From Gammaproteobacteria bacterium (lineage in GTDB: Bacteria; Pseudomonadota; Gammaproteobacteria; Xanthomonadales; Marinicellaceae), in assembly GCA_030430025.1 (NCBI GenBank), contig JAUIGR010000014.1, positions 1-62,199 of the forward strand: DNA of 62,199 nucleotides. The letters run 5' to 3'. The notes beneath the pieces were generated by a model, which was not told where the DNA came from, did not search any database, and saw nothing but the letters and a program-made list of their open reading frames with translations. The stretch's first letter is position 1. Each line of letters starts with the position of its first letter. The translations under genes were made by a program, and so were the position numbers. Below, piece by piece: positions 19,299 through 26,265 of this stretch.

Positions 19299-19375
19299 TG
19301 GCGGAGCGGACGGGACTCGAACCCGCGACCCCCGGCGTGACAGGCCGGTATTCTAACCAACTGAACTACCGCTCC
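19299..19375 (-). tRNA. tRNA-Asp (GTC)
   Basis: The minus strand folds as a 77-nt tRNA. The acceptor stem GGAGCGG pairs with CCGCTCC, the D-arm is TAGTTCAGTTGGTTAGA, the anticodon loop CCTGTCACG has GTC at the anticodon, and the T-arm is GGTTCGAA. The discriminator is G and CCA is encoded. It is nearly identical to E. coli tRNA-Asp. Confidence 0.98.
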
Positions 19376-19415
19376 GTGTCAGGTATTTGTTAGTGTCTTG
19401 CGACAAAGAGCGCGC

Positions 19416-19444
19416 ATTCTAACCAATTAAGATCGGAGATGCAA
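19416..19444 (-). promoter_or_regulatory. Promoter of tRNA-Asp
   Basis: Read on the minus strand, TTGCAT (19444-19439) and TAGAAT (19421-19416) are separated by exactly 17 bp. They are followed by a GC-rich discriminator (GCGCGC), the kind found at stringently controlled stable-RNA promoters. Transcription would start about 35 nt before the tRNA. Confidence 0.7.
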
Positions 19445-19458
19445 TTTTTTTATAATTC

Positions 19459-19489
19459 TTGACTTTAGACTCAACTCCAAGGTTATGAT
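19459..19489 (+). promoter_or_regulatory. MerR-type promoter with 19-bp spacer
   Basis: TTGACT (19459-19464) and TATGAT (19484-19489) are separated by 19 bp, the over-long spacer used by MerR-family activators. The spacer region holds an imperfect dyad, ACTTTAGA and TCCAAGGT (6 of 8 positions symmetric). It lies 36 bp upstream of the MerR gene's ATG, so the operon is probably autoregulated by metal. Confidence 0.65.
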
Positions 19490-19524
19490 GCGGCTATGTG
19501 CTTAAGTATTATAGTGGATTGATC

Positions 19525-19929
19525 ATGAGAATCGGTGAATTAGCGAGTCAATCAGGTATGTCTGTGGATACCATTCGTTATTATGAAAAAATTGGGTTGT
19601 TACCGACAGCTAATCGCTTGGCATCTGGATACCGACAGTACGATAAGAACAGTATCACGGTCTTGTCTTTCGTCAGTAGTGCTAAGAAGTTAGGTATGTC
19701 TCTAGATGACATTAAAGCACTATTGGCCATTGAATTAGATAAATCCGCAGCGAGTTGCGAGACCGTTAAGGGATTTATTGCTGAACAGTTATTGCAGGTA
19801 GAGCAAAAAATGGACCAGCTTAAAAGTATTGAGCAGGCGATGAGGCGTTTGCATGATACTTGTTGTGGAGGCGATGAGTCAGCACTGTGTTGTTCTATTT
19901 TACAAGCTATGGAACGCGGCGATGTTTGA
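19525..19929 (+). CDS. MerR-family metal-responsive regulator
   Basis: I chose the ATG at 19525 (134 residues); the GTG start upstream adds nonconserved residues. The N-terminal winged helix shows 'MRIGELASQSGMSVDTIRYYEKIGLLP' and 'GYRQYDKNSITVLSFVSSAKKLGMSLDDIKALL'. A dimerisation helix follows, then a Cys-rich C-terminus (CCGG, CC). A Cys at about residue 75 plus the Cys-rich tail is the metal-site layout of the ZntR/CadR/PbrR branch. It overlaps the efflux permease by 8 bp. The exact metal cannot be read from the sequence. Confidence 0.9.
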   Translation: MRIGELASQSGMSVDTIRYYEKIGLLPTANRLASGYRQYDKNSITVLSFVSSAKKLGMSLDDIKALLAIELDKSAASCETVKGFIAEQLLQVEQKMDQLKSIEQAMRRLHDTCCGGDESALCCSILQAMERGDV

Positions 19930-21064
19930 AGAGTTGGTTGATCATGTGTTTGCCATCGCATTGACTTTTTGGCAAGTATGGGTTTTATCAGCACCCTGGC
20001 TAGCTTTGGGTTTTGTCATGGCAGCAGTCATGAAAGCATTTATTGATAGTGATTTATTGAGTAAGTACTTGGGTGGCGATAGTTTATGGGATGTAACCAA
20101 GGCAGCAGTTATTGGTGCACCATTACCATTGTGTTCTTGTGGGGTGGTCCCGGCAGCACTGAGTTTGCGAGCATCAGGGGCTTCTAAGAACACCACCATC
20201 TCCTTTCTGATTGCCACTCCTGAAACAGGGGTTGATTCAGTGCCCTTGACTTATGGGTTAATGGGTCCAGTAATGGCGGTGGTCAGACCAATCGCAGCCA
20301 TCATTAGTGCCATTGTTTCTGGCTTGCTGGTGGGTTCAGATCAGGCTGATGACAGGCAAAAAGAAGCATCGATTTCAAGTTGTGAAAGTCTGTCGGGGGT
20401 GGAAAATGATTGTTGTGTCAGTGCCCAGAAAGAATCGGTGGCATGTTGTGATTCAGAACCTCAGCCTAACCCTAACCCCAGCTATCTTGAGAAGATTCAA
20501 TCTGGTTTGACTTTTGCTTTTGGACAGTTATTAGATGATGTGGCAGTTTGGCTATTGATTGGTTTGTTGGTTGCTGCTTTAGTTCAAGTATACTTACCAG
20601 CTGATTTTTTTGCTGGATTGGGTGATGGTTTGTGGCCGATGGTGATGATGGCAGTGATTGGTGTGCCGATGTATGTGTGTGCTACTGCATCAACACCGAT
20701 GGCTGCTGGTTTTCTGGCTTTGGGATTGTCACCAGGTGCTGTTTTAGTTTTTATGTTGCTAGGTCCTGCATCAAATATCGGTACTTTGATGATCATCAAA
20801 AATGTTTTAGGTGTTCGTGCCATAGTCGGTTATCTATGTGGTTCGGTTATTGTGGCTTTTGCTTTTGGTATGACACTGAATGCTGTGTCAGCTTACATGG
20901 ACTGGAATTGGTCAGGAGTGCAGGCATTGATAAACCATGAACATACTAACATATGGGAGCAGTTGATTGCTGTCATTATGGCTTTATTTGTGGTACGTAC
21001 TTTGTGGCTAAAGATTCAGATCAAATTGACAACTAAGCCAGTTGAGTGCTGTGATGGCCACTAA
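19922..21064 (+). CDS. SO_0444-family Cu/Zn efflux permease
   Basis: This 380-residue permease (ATG at 19922; the longer frame is inside the MerR gene) has about eight to ten membrane segments. Two repeated motif regions are visible: 'VIGAPLPLCSCGVVPAALSLRASGASKNTTISFLIATPETGVDS' and 'VIGVPMYVCATASTPMAAGFLALGLSPGAVLVFMLLGPASNIGT'. The loop between them (about 165-205) is rich in Cys (CCVS, ACCD), likely a metal-binding segment. This matches SO_0444-type permeases. Coupling to a MerR regulator supports metal export. Confidence 0.88.
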   Translation: MFEELVDHVFAIALTFWQVWVLSAPWLALGFVMAAVMKAFIDSDLLSKYLGGDSLWDVTKAAVIGAPLPLCSCGVVPAALSLRASGASKNTTISFLIATPETGVDSVPLTYGLMGPVMAVVRPIAAIISAIVSGLLVGSDQADDRQKEASISSCESLSGVENDCCVSAQKESVACCDSEPQPNPNPSYLEKIQSGLTFAFGQLLDDVAVWLLIGLLVAALVQVYLPADFFAGLGDGLWPMVMMAVIGVPMYVCATASTPMAAGFLALGLSPGAVLVFMLLGPASNIGTLMIIKNVLGVRAIVGYLCGSVIVAFAFGMTLNAVSAYMDWNWSGVQALINHEHTNIWEQLIAVIMALFVVRTLWLKIQIKLTTKPVECCDGH

Positions 21065-21068
21065 ATGA

Positions 21069-21077
21069 TGTTATAAT
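21069..21077 (+). promoter_or_regulatory. Extended -10 promoter of the GAPDH gene
   Basis: TGTTATAAT matches an extended -10 (TGnTATAAT) just after the permease stop. No convincing -35 lies upstream. The implied leader of about 65 nt contains a short hairpin, GGCAC (21095-21099) with GTGCC (21108-21112). Confidence 0.55.
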
Positions 21078-21148
21078 GCGCGCCCGTTGTTAAGGGCACT
21101 TATCTGGGTGCCATTTCCTGATTCAATGGGCCCAAGGCCGGAGTTGCT

Positions 21149-22621
21149 ATGACTGAAGAAAACAGACCACTTCCTACCGAATTTTTTGCAGACTGGAAAG
21201 AACGAGAAGCTTTGGCGGAAGGGATGATTCCTTTAATTGGCAGGCTTTATCGTCGTCGTAATGTGTCTTTATATATGTATGGTAAACGCATGATTAATCA
21301 GTCGGTAACTGATTTAATGAAGGCCCATCGTTTTGTTCGTCAGGTCGAAGCCAATGAACTGAGTGAGTATGAAACATACCCTTTTATCAAAGCCATTTCT
21401 GAATTGCCGCTGGGACCAGCCCATATTGATGTTGGTAAAATGGTTTATCGCTATTTCAAAGAACATAGTTATGATGCAATTGAGCAAACTGATGTTGATG
21501 TTTATGTCAAACAGGAGTTGGCTCATTTAATCGATTCAGAGGCGAAACCACTAGACAAGCCTCAGGATGTCGTTTTATATGGGTTAGGACGCATTGGTCG
21601 CCTAGTGGCACGGTTGTTGATTGATAAAACGGGTGGTGGAGATGTGCTGGTTTTGCGGGCAATTGTCGTTCGCAAGTCAGGGCATGAGAATGATTTAGAA
21701 AAGCGTGCAGCGCTTTTGAGAAAAGATTCTGTTCACGGTAAGTTTAATGGCACCATCCGTGTTTTGCATGACCAAAACAAACTGGTTATCAATGGTAATG
21801 AAGTACAAGTCATCTATGCTAATTCTCCAGCAGATATTGATTACACTGATTACGCGATCAACGATGCACTGATCGTAGATAATACAGGTGTTTGGAAAGA
21901 TGAGAGTGGTTTACGTAGTCATTTAAGACCGGGAGCATCAAAGGTGTTGTTGACAGCACCAGCTCAAGGTAACATTCCCAACATCGTTTATGGTATTAAT
22001 CATGATCAAATCACTGATGATAAAGAGGTGATCTGTGCTGCCTCTTGTACCACTAATGCCATCGTTCCTGTACTCAAATGTTTGAATGATGAGTACGGTA
22101 TTGAGCGTGGTCATATCGAAACAGTGCATGCTTATACTAATGACCAAAATCTGATTGATAACTATCATAAGAAAGACAGAAGAGGCCGCTCGGCTGCCTT
22201 AAATATGGTTTTAACTTCAACAGGTGCTGCTAAGGCGGTCGCCAAGGTATTGCCTGAATTGGAGGGTAAACTCACAGGAAATGCCATTCGTGTTCCAACT
22301 CCCAATGTGTCCATGGCTATTTTGAATCTCCAATTGAGTCGAGATACTGATTTGGAAGAAGTCAATGAGTTCTTGAGGCATAAATCATTACATTCAAAAT
22401 TACAGCAACAAATTGGATATACGGTCTCAACAGAGGCAGTGTCAACAGATTTTGTTGGTTCGCGTCAGGCGTGTGTGATTGACTCGAAGGCCACCATTGT
22501 CGATGGTAGCAGTGTAGTGCTTTATTGTTGGTATGATAATGAATATGGCTACAGCTGCCAAGTTGTGCGATGTTTAGAGAAGTTTGCAGGGGTTAATTGG
22601 CCAACATATCCGAACAAATAG
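21149..22621 (+). CDS. Glyceraldehyde-3-phosphate dehydrogenase, long form
   Basis: This 490-residue enzyme belongs to the long GAPDH type found in several gammaproteobacteria. It has an extra N-terminal region (about 1-130, 'RPLPTEFFADWKEREALAEGMIPLIGRLYRRRNV') before the Rossmann domain ('DVVLYGLGRIGRLVARLLID'). Catalytic motifs are 'CAASCTTNAIVPVL', 'HAYTNDQNLIDNYHKKDRRGRSAALNMVLTSTGAAKAV' and 'WYDNEYGYSCQVVRC'. It oxidises glyceraldehyde-3-phosphate with NAD(P). The role of the extension is unknown to me. It appears monocistronic. Confidence 0.93.
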   Translation: MTEENRPLPTEFFADWKEREALAEGMIPLIGRLYRRRNVSLYMYGKRMINQSVTDLMKAHRFVRQVEANELSEYETYPFIKAISELPLGPAHIDVGKMVYRYFKEHSYDAIEQTDVDVYVKQELAHLIDSEAKPLDKPQDVVLYGLGRIGRLVARLLIDKTGGGDVLVLRAIVVRKSGHENDLEKRAALLRKDSVHGKFNGTIRVLHDQNKLVINGNEVQVIYANSPADIDYTDYAINDALIVDNTGVWKDESGLRSHLRPGASKVLLTAPAQGNIPNIVYGINHDQITDDKEVICAASCTTNAIVPVLKCLNDEYGIERGHIETVHAYTNDQNLIDNYHKKDRRGRSAALNMVLTSTGAAKAVAKVLPELEGKLTGNAIRVPTPNVSMAILNLQLSRDTDLEEVNEFLRHKSLHSKLQQQIGYTVSTEAVSTDFVGSRQACVIDSKATIVDGSSVVLYCWYDNEYGYSCQVVRCLEKFAGVNWPTYPNK

Positions 22622-23140
22622 TCATGTTAGCAATTATGATAGCTCTTCGTTAGTTTTGAAACAGGCTACCTAAGATAATTAGTTAGTCCTGAAGAAGTCC
22701 CTCCTGGCCTTTTCCAGCATCGGTCAAAAAAACACTTAAGCGCAAAAGTGTGATTTTACTGATTTTTTTTTGGCCCCACTTGAATCTGACAGCTCAAGGT
22801 GGCACTTCCATGTGCCACCCCATCGACCAGAAAAAAGTTTCTGGAAAGCTTTTTCACGTTAGCCTGGGAGCTGCATGGAAGCGGCGAATAAAAAAGCATT
22901 GAAACACTTGTTTTCTGGTCGAAAAATATGTAGTTTGTGAAAAAATATCTTATATTACAATGGCTTATGAGTTTTAAATTCGACTAATTAGTTGATTACA
23001 ATGTTAGCGACAGATGTTTTGTTCAAGATCCGCTAAAAAAACAAAAAATATATACAAATATCAATGAATTTGTGGTATTTTAGGTTGTCTGTGTGCTCTG
23101 TTAGGAATTTTTGTAGTAACTAACTTTTTGGAGACGTATA
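22622..23140. other. Intergenic region holding MITE copy 1
   Basis: This 519-bp stretch between GAPDH and the first FG-GAP gene has no convincing ORF. Most of it is the repeat at 22676-22990. The last 150 bp are AT-rich and should contain the FG-GAP promoter, but I cannot point to a confident -35/-10 pair. A GGAG ribosome site lies just before the ATG at 23141. Confidence 0.7.
22676..22990 (+). repeat. MITE-like repeat, copy 1 (315 bp)
   Basis: The element is bounded by inverted TAATTAGT (22676-22683) and ACTAATTA (22983-22990). It contains a hairpin CCAGAAA/TTTCTGG near 22834 and a wider CGACCAG...CTGGTCG inversion. The core (about 22795-22893) is about 90% identical by eye to the reverse complement of 38105-38204. 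Compared with copy 2 it has an extra segment near the left end (22688-22740) that matches the hairpin repeat at 33183-33213. No transposase is encoded. Confidence 0.75.
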
Positions 23141-24307
23141 ATGATTTTACAAAGGGGAAAAGGGGCTGGTACATTTCGTTTTTTGGCACTGTTAGCTATC
23201 TTATTTATACAACCACTTTGGGCAAAAAACCACAAAGTTTTATTTTTAAATAATGATCGGGTGCCTGATGTGATCAATGTATTTGGTGGGCAGCTATACA
23301 AGCAGCTTGGAGATGGTCTTGGTGGTTTGACATCGCCAGAATTGATCCCACTGGATTTTACACCATCAATGATTGACATCGGTGATCTCAATAATGATCA
23401 ACAAGATGATTTAGTTGCGATTGATGTTAACGGTGATCTAAGTCTTTCATTAGGAGATGGGTTAGGTGGTTTTGGTGATGAGGTGACTGTTCCGTTTGGT
23501 TTTGGGGTAGGCGAGTTTGTCGCTGATGTGAAAGTTGGATTGATTGATGATGATGCATTACTGGATGTTGTGGTTCTGGTTAATAATGTGTTGAATTCAA
23601 GAGTGGTTATACTAATTAATGATGGAAATGGTGGCTTTGAATCTTTTGTTGATGTTGGTTTGTTAACGGTTCTTGGAACTGCTGTATCTGTTGATGCCGG
23701 TGATTTCAATGGTGATGGATTCGGTGACTTTATGGTTAAGGACTTATTGGGTGTGTTGAACTCAGTTCTTTCTGATGGTTTGGGTTCATTTCAGGTGCCC
23801 GATGTCACATTGAGTGGATTGCCTACGGGAAACATTTATTTCAATGACTTGAATAGTGATGGTGACTTAGATTCCTTTGTTTTGGACGAGTTATTTGGGT
23901 TGTTAAGTGTCAGATTGGGTAATGGCGATGGTAGTTTTGCCTCAGGCTTTTCCATTGGCGTTGGTGCGTTACCTAGTGATTTTATTATGGTCGATATTAA
24001 CTATGATGGTATCAACGATGTTGTTTCTGTTAATACAGGTAGTAATAGCATTAATGTTTTGCTTGGTGATGGATTAGGTGGATTGGTTGATGCGGTTGGT
24101 CAGGTGCTTGATGATTTATTGGGTGAGATCGGTGGTTTAGGCTTGCCTATTGCTGTTGTGTCGGCTGACTTCAATGGTGACTGTCGTTATGACTTAGCTA
24201 TTTGGGACGATATCACTGACAGCTATATTGTGACTCTGAATCAAGCAGGACCTGATCCGGCAGAATTGATATTCTGTTCTGTTTTTGAAGATCAGAGTGC
24301 GGATTAA
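23141..24307 (+). CDS. Secreted FG-GAP/VCBS repeat protein, copy 1
   Basis: This 388-residue protein has a signal peptide (about 1-28, ending 'QPLWA'). It then has about six to seven FG-GAP/VCBS repeats with calcium-loop signatures such as 'DLNNDQQDDLVAIDVNGDLSLSLGDGLGGFG', 'DFNGDGFGDFMVKD', 'DLNSDGDLDSFVLD', 'DINYDGINDVVSVN' and 'DFNGDCRYDLAIWD'. These should form a beta-propeller outside the cytoplasm. The C-terminus ends 'ELIFCSVFEDQSAD', shared with copy 2. It is very similar to the next gene, a tandem duplication. Function is not known; adhesion or surface binding is plausible but unproven. Confidence 0.85.
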   Translation: MILQRGKGAGTFRFLALLAILFIQPLWAKNHKVLFLNNDRVPDVINVFGGQLYKQLGDGLGGLTSPELIPLDFTPSMIDIGDLNNDQQDDLVAIDVNGDLSLSLGDGLGGFGDEVTVPFGFGVGEFVADVKVGLIDDDALLDVVVLVNNVLNSRVVILINDGNGGFESFVDVGLLTVLGTAVSVDAGDFNGDGFGDFMVKDLLGVLNSVLSDGLGSFQVPDVTLSGLPTGNIYFNDLNSDGDLDSFVLDELFGLLSVRLGNGDGSFASGFSIGVGALPSDFIMVDINYDGINDVVSVNTGSNSINVLLGDGLGGLVDAVGQVLDDLLGEIGGLGLPIAVVSADFNGDCRYDLAIWDDITDSYIVTLNQAGPDPAELIFCSVFEDQSAD

Positions 24308-24870
24308 TCTATCGATTATCACTTTATAAAAAGCCTGCTGTATAGGGCAGTGGGCTTGATTTCATTGTTAGGTTGTATTTGCCCTCAAATTGTTTTTTCT
24401 AGAACGGAGAATGTAAAATCAAACCATATTTACTCAGCCTAACAATAACAGATAGACAGTGAGCAAGATAAGGATCATGTAGTTTTACTAGAATTAATGG
24501 AAAAGGTGGGCTTTCAGGTTGAAAATGTTGCAACACTATCAATAATGAGAAAACGTCAAGTATTGGCGCAGGTCATTTTTCGTTCAATCCCGTCAATATC
24601 CCGTTGGCTAGCTAGTGATAATGCTTTCACCTATGAAAATCATTCAATAAGGTGCCATTTGAAATACTGATCAATATCATTTCAGCAGTTGTCAAAATTG
24701 GGCACTTCTTATGACTCAGCTGATCAATTGGGGTGGTGAAATAGATATTTGATAGGGGAATCGGTTAATAAAATAAAAAAGTATATTGCCTGCCAAAATA
24801 TTGTGATAATTTAACTTGTGTCGTGTGTGTTTCTAGGAAGGGTTTCTCATAATTATTTCGGAGAAGCATA
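24308..24870. other. Intergenic region between the FG-GAP paralogues
   Basis: This 563-bp stretch holds a hairpin after copy 1 (24333-24355) that is duplicated after copy 2. About 450 bp of AT-rich sequence follows. A short frame at 24497-24670 (57 codons, beginning MEKVGFQVENVA) has no recognisable family and could be a chance ORF or gene remnant. The last 25 bp resemble the sequence upstream of copy 1. Confidence 0.5.
24333..24355 (+). terminator. Hairpin after FG-GAP copy 1
   Basis: GCCTGCTG pairs with CAGTGGGC (two G-T pairs) over a 7-nt loop, 26 bp after the stop. There is no real U-tract, only TTGATTTC, so termination is uncertain. The same hairpin follows copy 2. Confidence 0.35.
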
Positions 24871-26037
24871 ATGATTTTACAAGGGGGAAAAGGGTCTGAT
24901 ACATTTCGTTTTTTAGTGTTGTTATTTGTTTTATTTATACAGCCACTTTGGGCAAAAAAGCACAAAGTTTTATTTTTAAATAATGATCGAGTACCTGATG
25001 TGATCAACGTATTTGGTGGGCAGCTGTACAAGCAGCTGGGTGATGGTATTGGTGGTTTGACATTGCCAGAATTGATCCCGTTAGATTTTACGCCATCAAT
25101 GATTGACATAGGTGATCTTAATAATGATCAACAAGATGATTTAGTTGCGATTGATGTTAATGGTAATCTGAGTCTCTCATTAGGAGACGGTCTAGGTGGT
25201 TTTGGCGATGAGATGACTATTGCGTTTGGTCTTGGTTTGGGAGATGTTGTCGCTGATGTGAAAGTTGGACTGATTGATGATGATGCATTACAGGATGTTG
25301 CGGTTTTGGCTAATAATACATTAGGTTCAAGGGTTGTGGTAATGATTAACAATGGTAGTGGTGGTTTTAGTTCACATGCTGATGTTCAGTTAGCTTCTGT
25401 TCTTGGGGTTGCTACATCTATTGATATTAGAGACTTTAATGGTGACCGATTTGGCGATTTTTTGGTTAAGGATTTATTGGGTGTGTTGAACTCAGTGCTT
25501 TCTGATGGTTTGGGTTCATTTCAGGAGCCTGATGTTATTTTGAGCGGATTGCCGGCGGGAAACATTTATTTCAATGATTTAAATAATGATGGTCATTTAG
25601 ATTCCTTGGTTTTGGATGAGTTATTTGGATCATTAGAGGTCAGGTTAGGTAATGGCGATGGTAGTTTTGCATCAGGTTTTTCATTTGGTGTTGGTGTTTT
25701 ACCTAATGACTTGATTATGTTAGATGTTAATTATGATGGCGCGAATGATGTCATTACTCTTAATCCAGGGAGTAACAGCATTAATGTTTTGCTTGGTGAT
25801 GGATTAGGTGGACTGGTTGAGGTTGGTGGTCAAGTGCTTGATGATTTATTGGGTGAGATCGGTGGTTTAGGCTTACCTGTTGCTGTTGTATCGGCGGACT
25901 TTAATGGTGACTGTCGTTATGATTTAGCAGTTTGGGATGATACGATTGATAGTTATATTGTGACTTTGAACCAAGCCGGACCTGATCCAGCAGAATTGAT
26001 ATTCTGTTCTGTCTTTGAAGATCAGAGTGCAGATTAA
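24871..26037 (+). CDS. Secreted FG-GAP/VCBS repeat protein, copy 2
   Basis: This tandem paralogue of the preceding gene also has 388 residues and is about 85% identical by eye. It has the same signal peptide, the same repeat register and an identical C-terminal 'ELIFCSVFEDQSAD'. Differences cluster in the middle repeats (for example residues about 120-190, where 'SRVVVMINNGSGGFSSHADVQLAS' replaces the copy-1 version). Both copies keep intact frames and the Asp-rich loops, so both are probably functional. A recent duplication with divergence, or gene conversion, would explain the pattern. Confidence 0.85.
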   Translation: MILQGGKGSDTFRFLVLLFVLFIQPLWAKKHKVLFLNNDRVPDVINVFGGQLYKQLGDGIGGLTLPELIPLDFTPSMIDIGDLNNDQQDDLVAIDVNGNLSLSLGDGLGGFGDEMTIAFGLGLGDVVADVKVGLIDDDALQDVAVLANNTLGSRVVVMINNGSGGFSSHADVQLASVLGVATSIDIRDFNGDRFGDFLVKDLLGVLNSVLSDGLGSFQEPDVILSGLPAGNIYFNDLNNDGHLDSLVLDELFGSLEVRLGNGDGSFASGFSFGVGVLPNDLIMLDVNYDGANDVITLNPGSNSINVLLGDGLGGLVEVGGQVLDDLLGEIGGLGLPVAVVSADFNGDCRYDLAVWDDTIDSYIVTLNQAGPDPAELIFCSVFEDQSAD

Positions 26038-26062
26038 TATATCCATTATCACTTTGTGGCAA

Positions 26063-26085
26063 GTCTGCTGTATTAGGCAGCAGGC
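26063..26085 (+). terminator. Hairpin after FG-GAP copy 2
   Basis: GTCTGCTG pairs with CAGCAGGC (one wobble pair) over a 7-nt loop, 25 bp after the stop. It corresponds to the hairpin after copy 1, including the following TTGATTTCATTGTTAGG. The better pairing here supports a real structure, but the U-tract is weak. Confidence 0.4.
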
Positions 26086-26265
26086 TTGATTTCATTGTTA
26101 GGCTGCGTTGATTGTCACCTGCACTGTGGTTACTTAAAATATCTTGCATATTTTAGTTACCTCGGTTATTTTCTAATATCAAGGGGTGTGTATTATTTTC
26201 GTTTTGTGGCGAATGCAGATTCACTAATTCGATGACTTTTAACATTTAACAAATAGTCAGAGTTT

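Noticed and set aside
19581-19994. 137-codon frame antisense to the MerR and permease genes
   Set aside because: It spans two well-supported genes on the other strand and shows no recognisable domain.
22850-22862. TTTTTCACGTT in the MITE core, resembling half of a parS site
   Set aside because: Only one half-site matches; the second half (GTGAAACA) is absent in both copies, so ParB binding is not supported.
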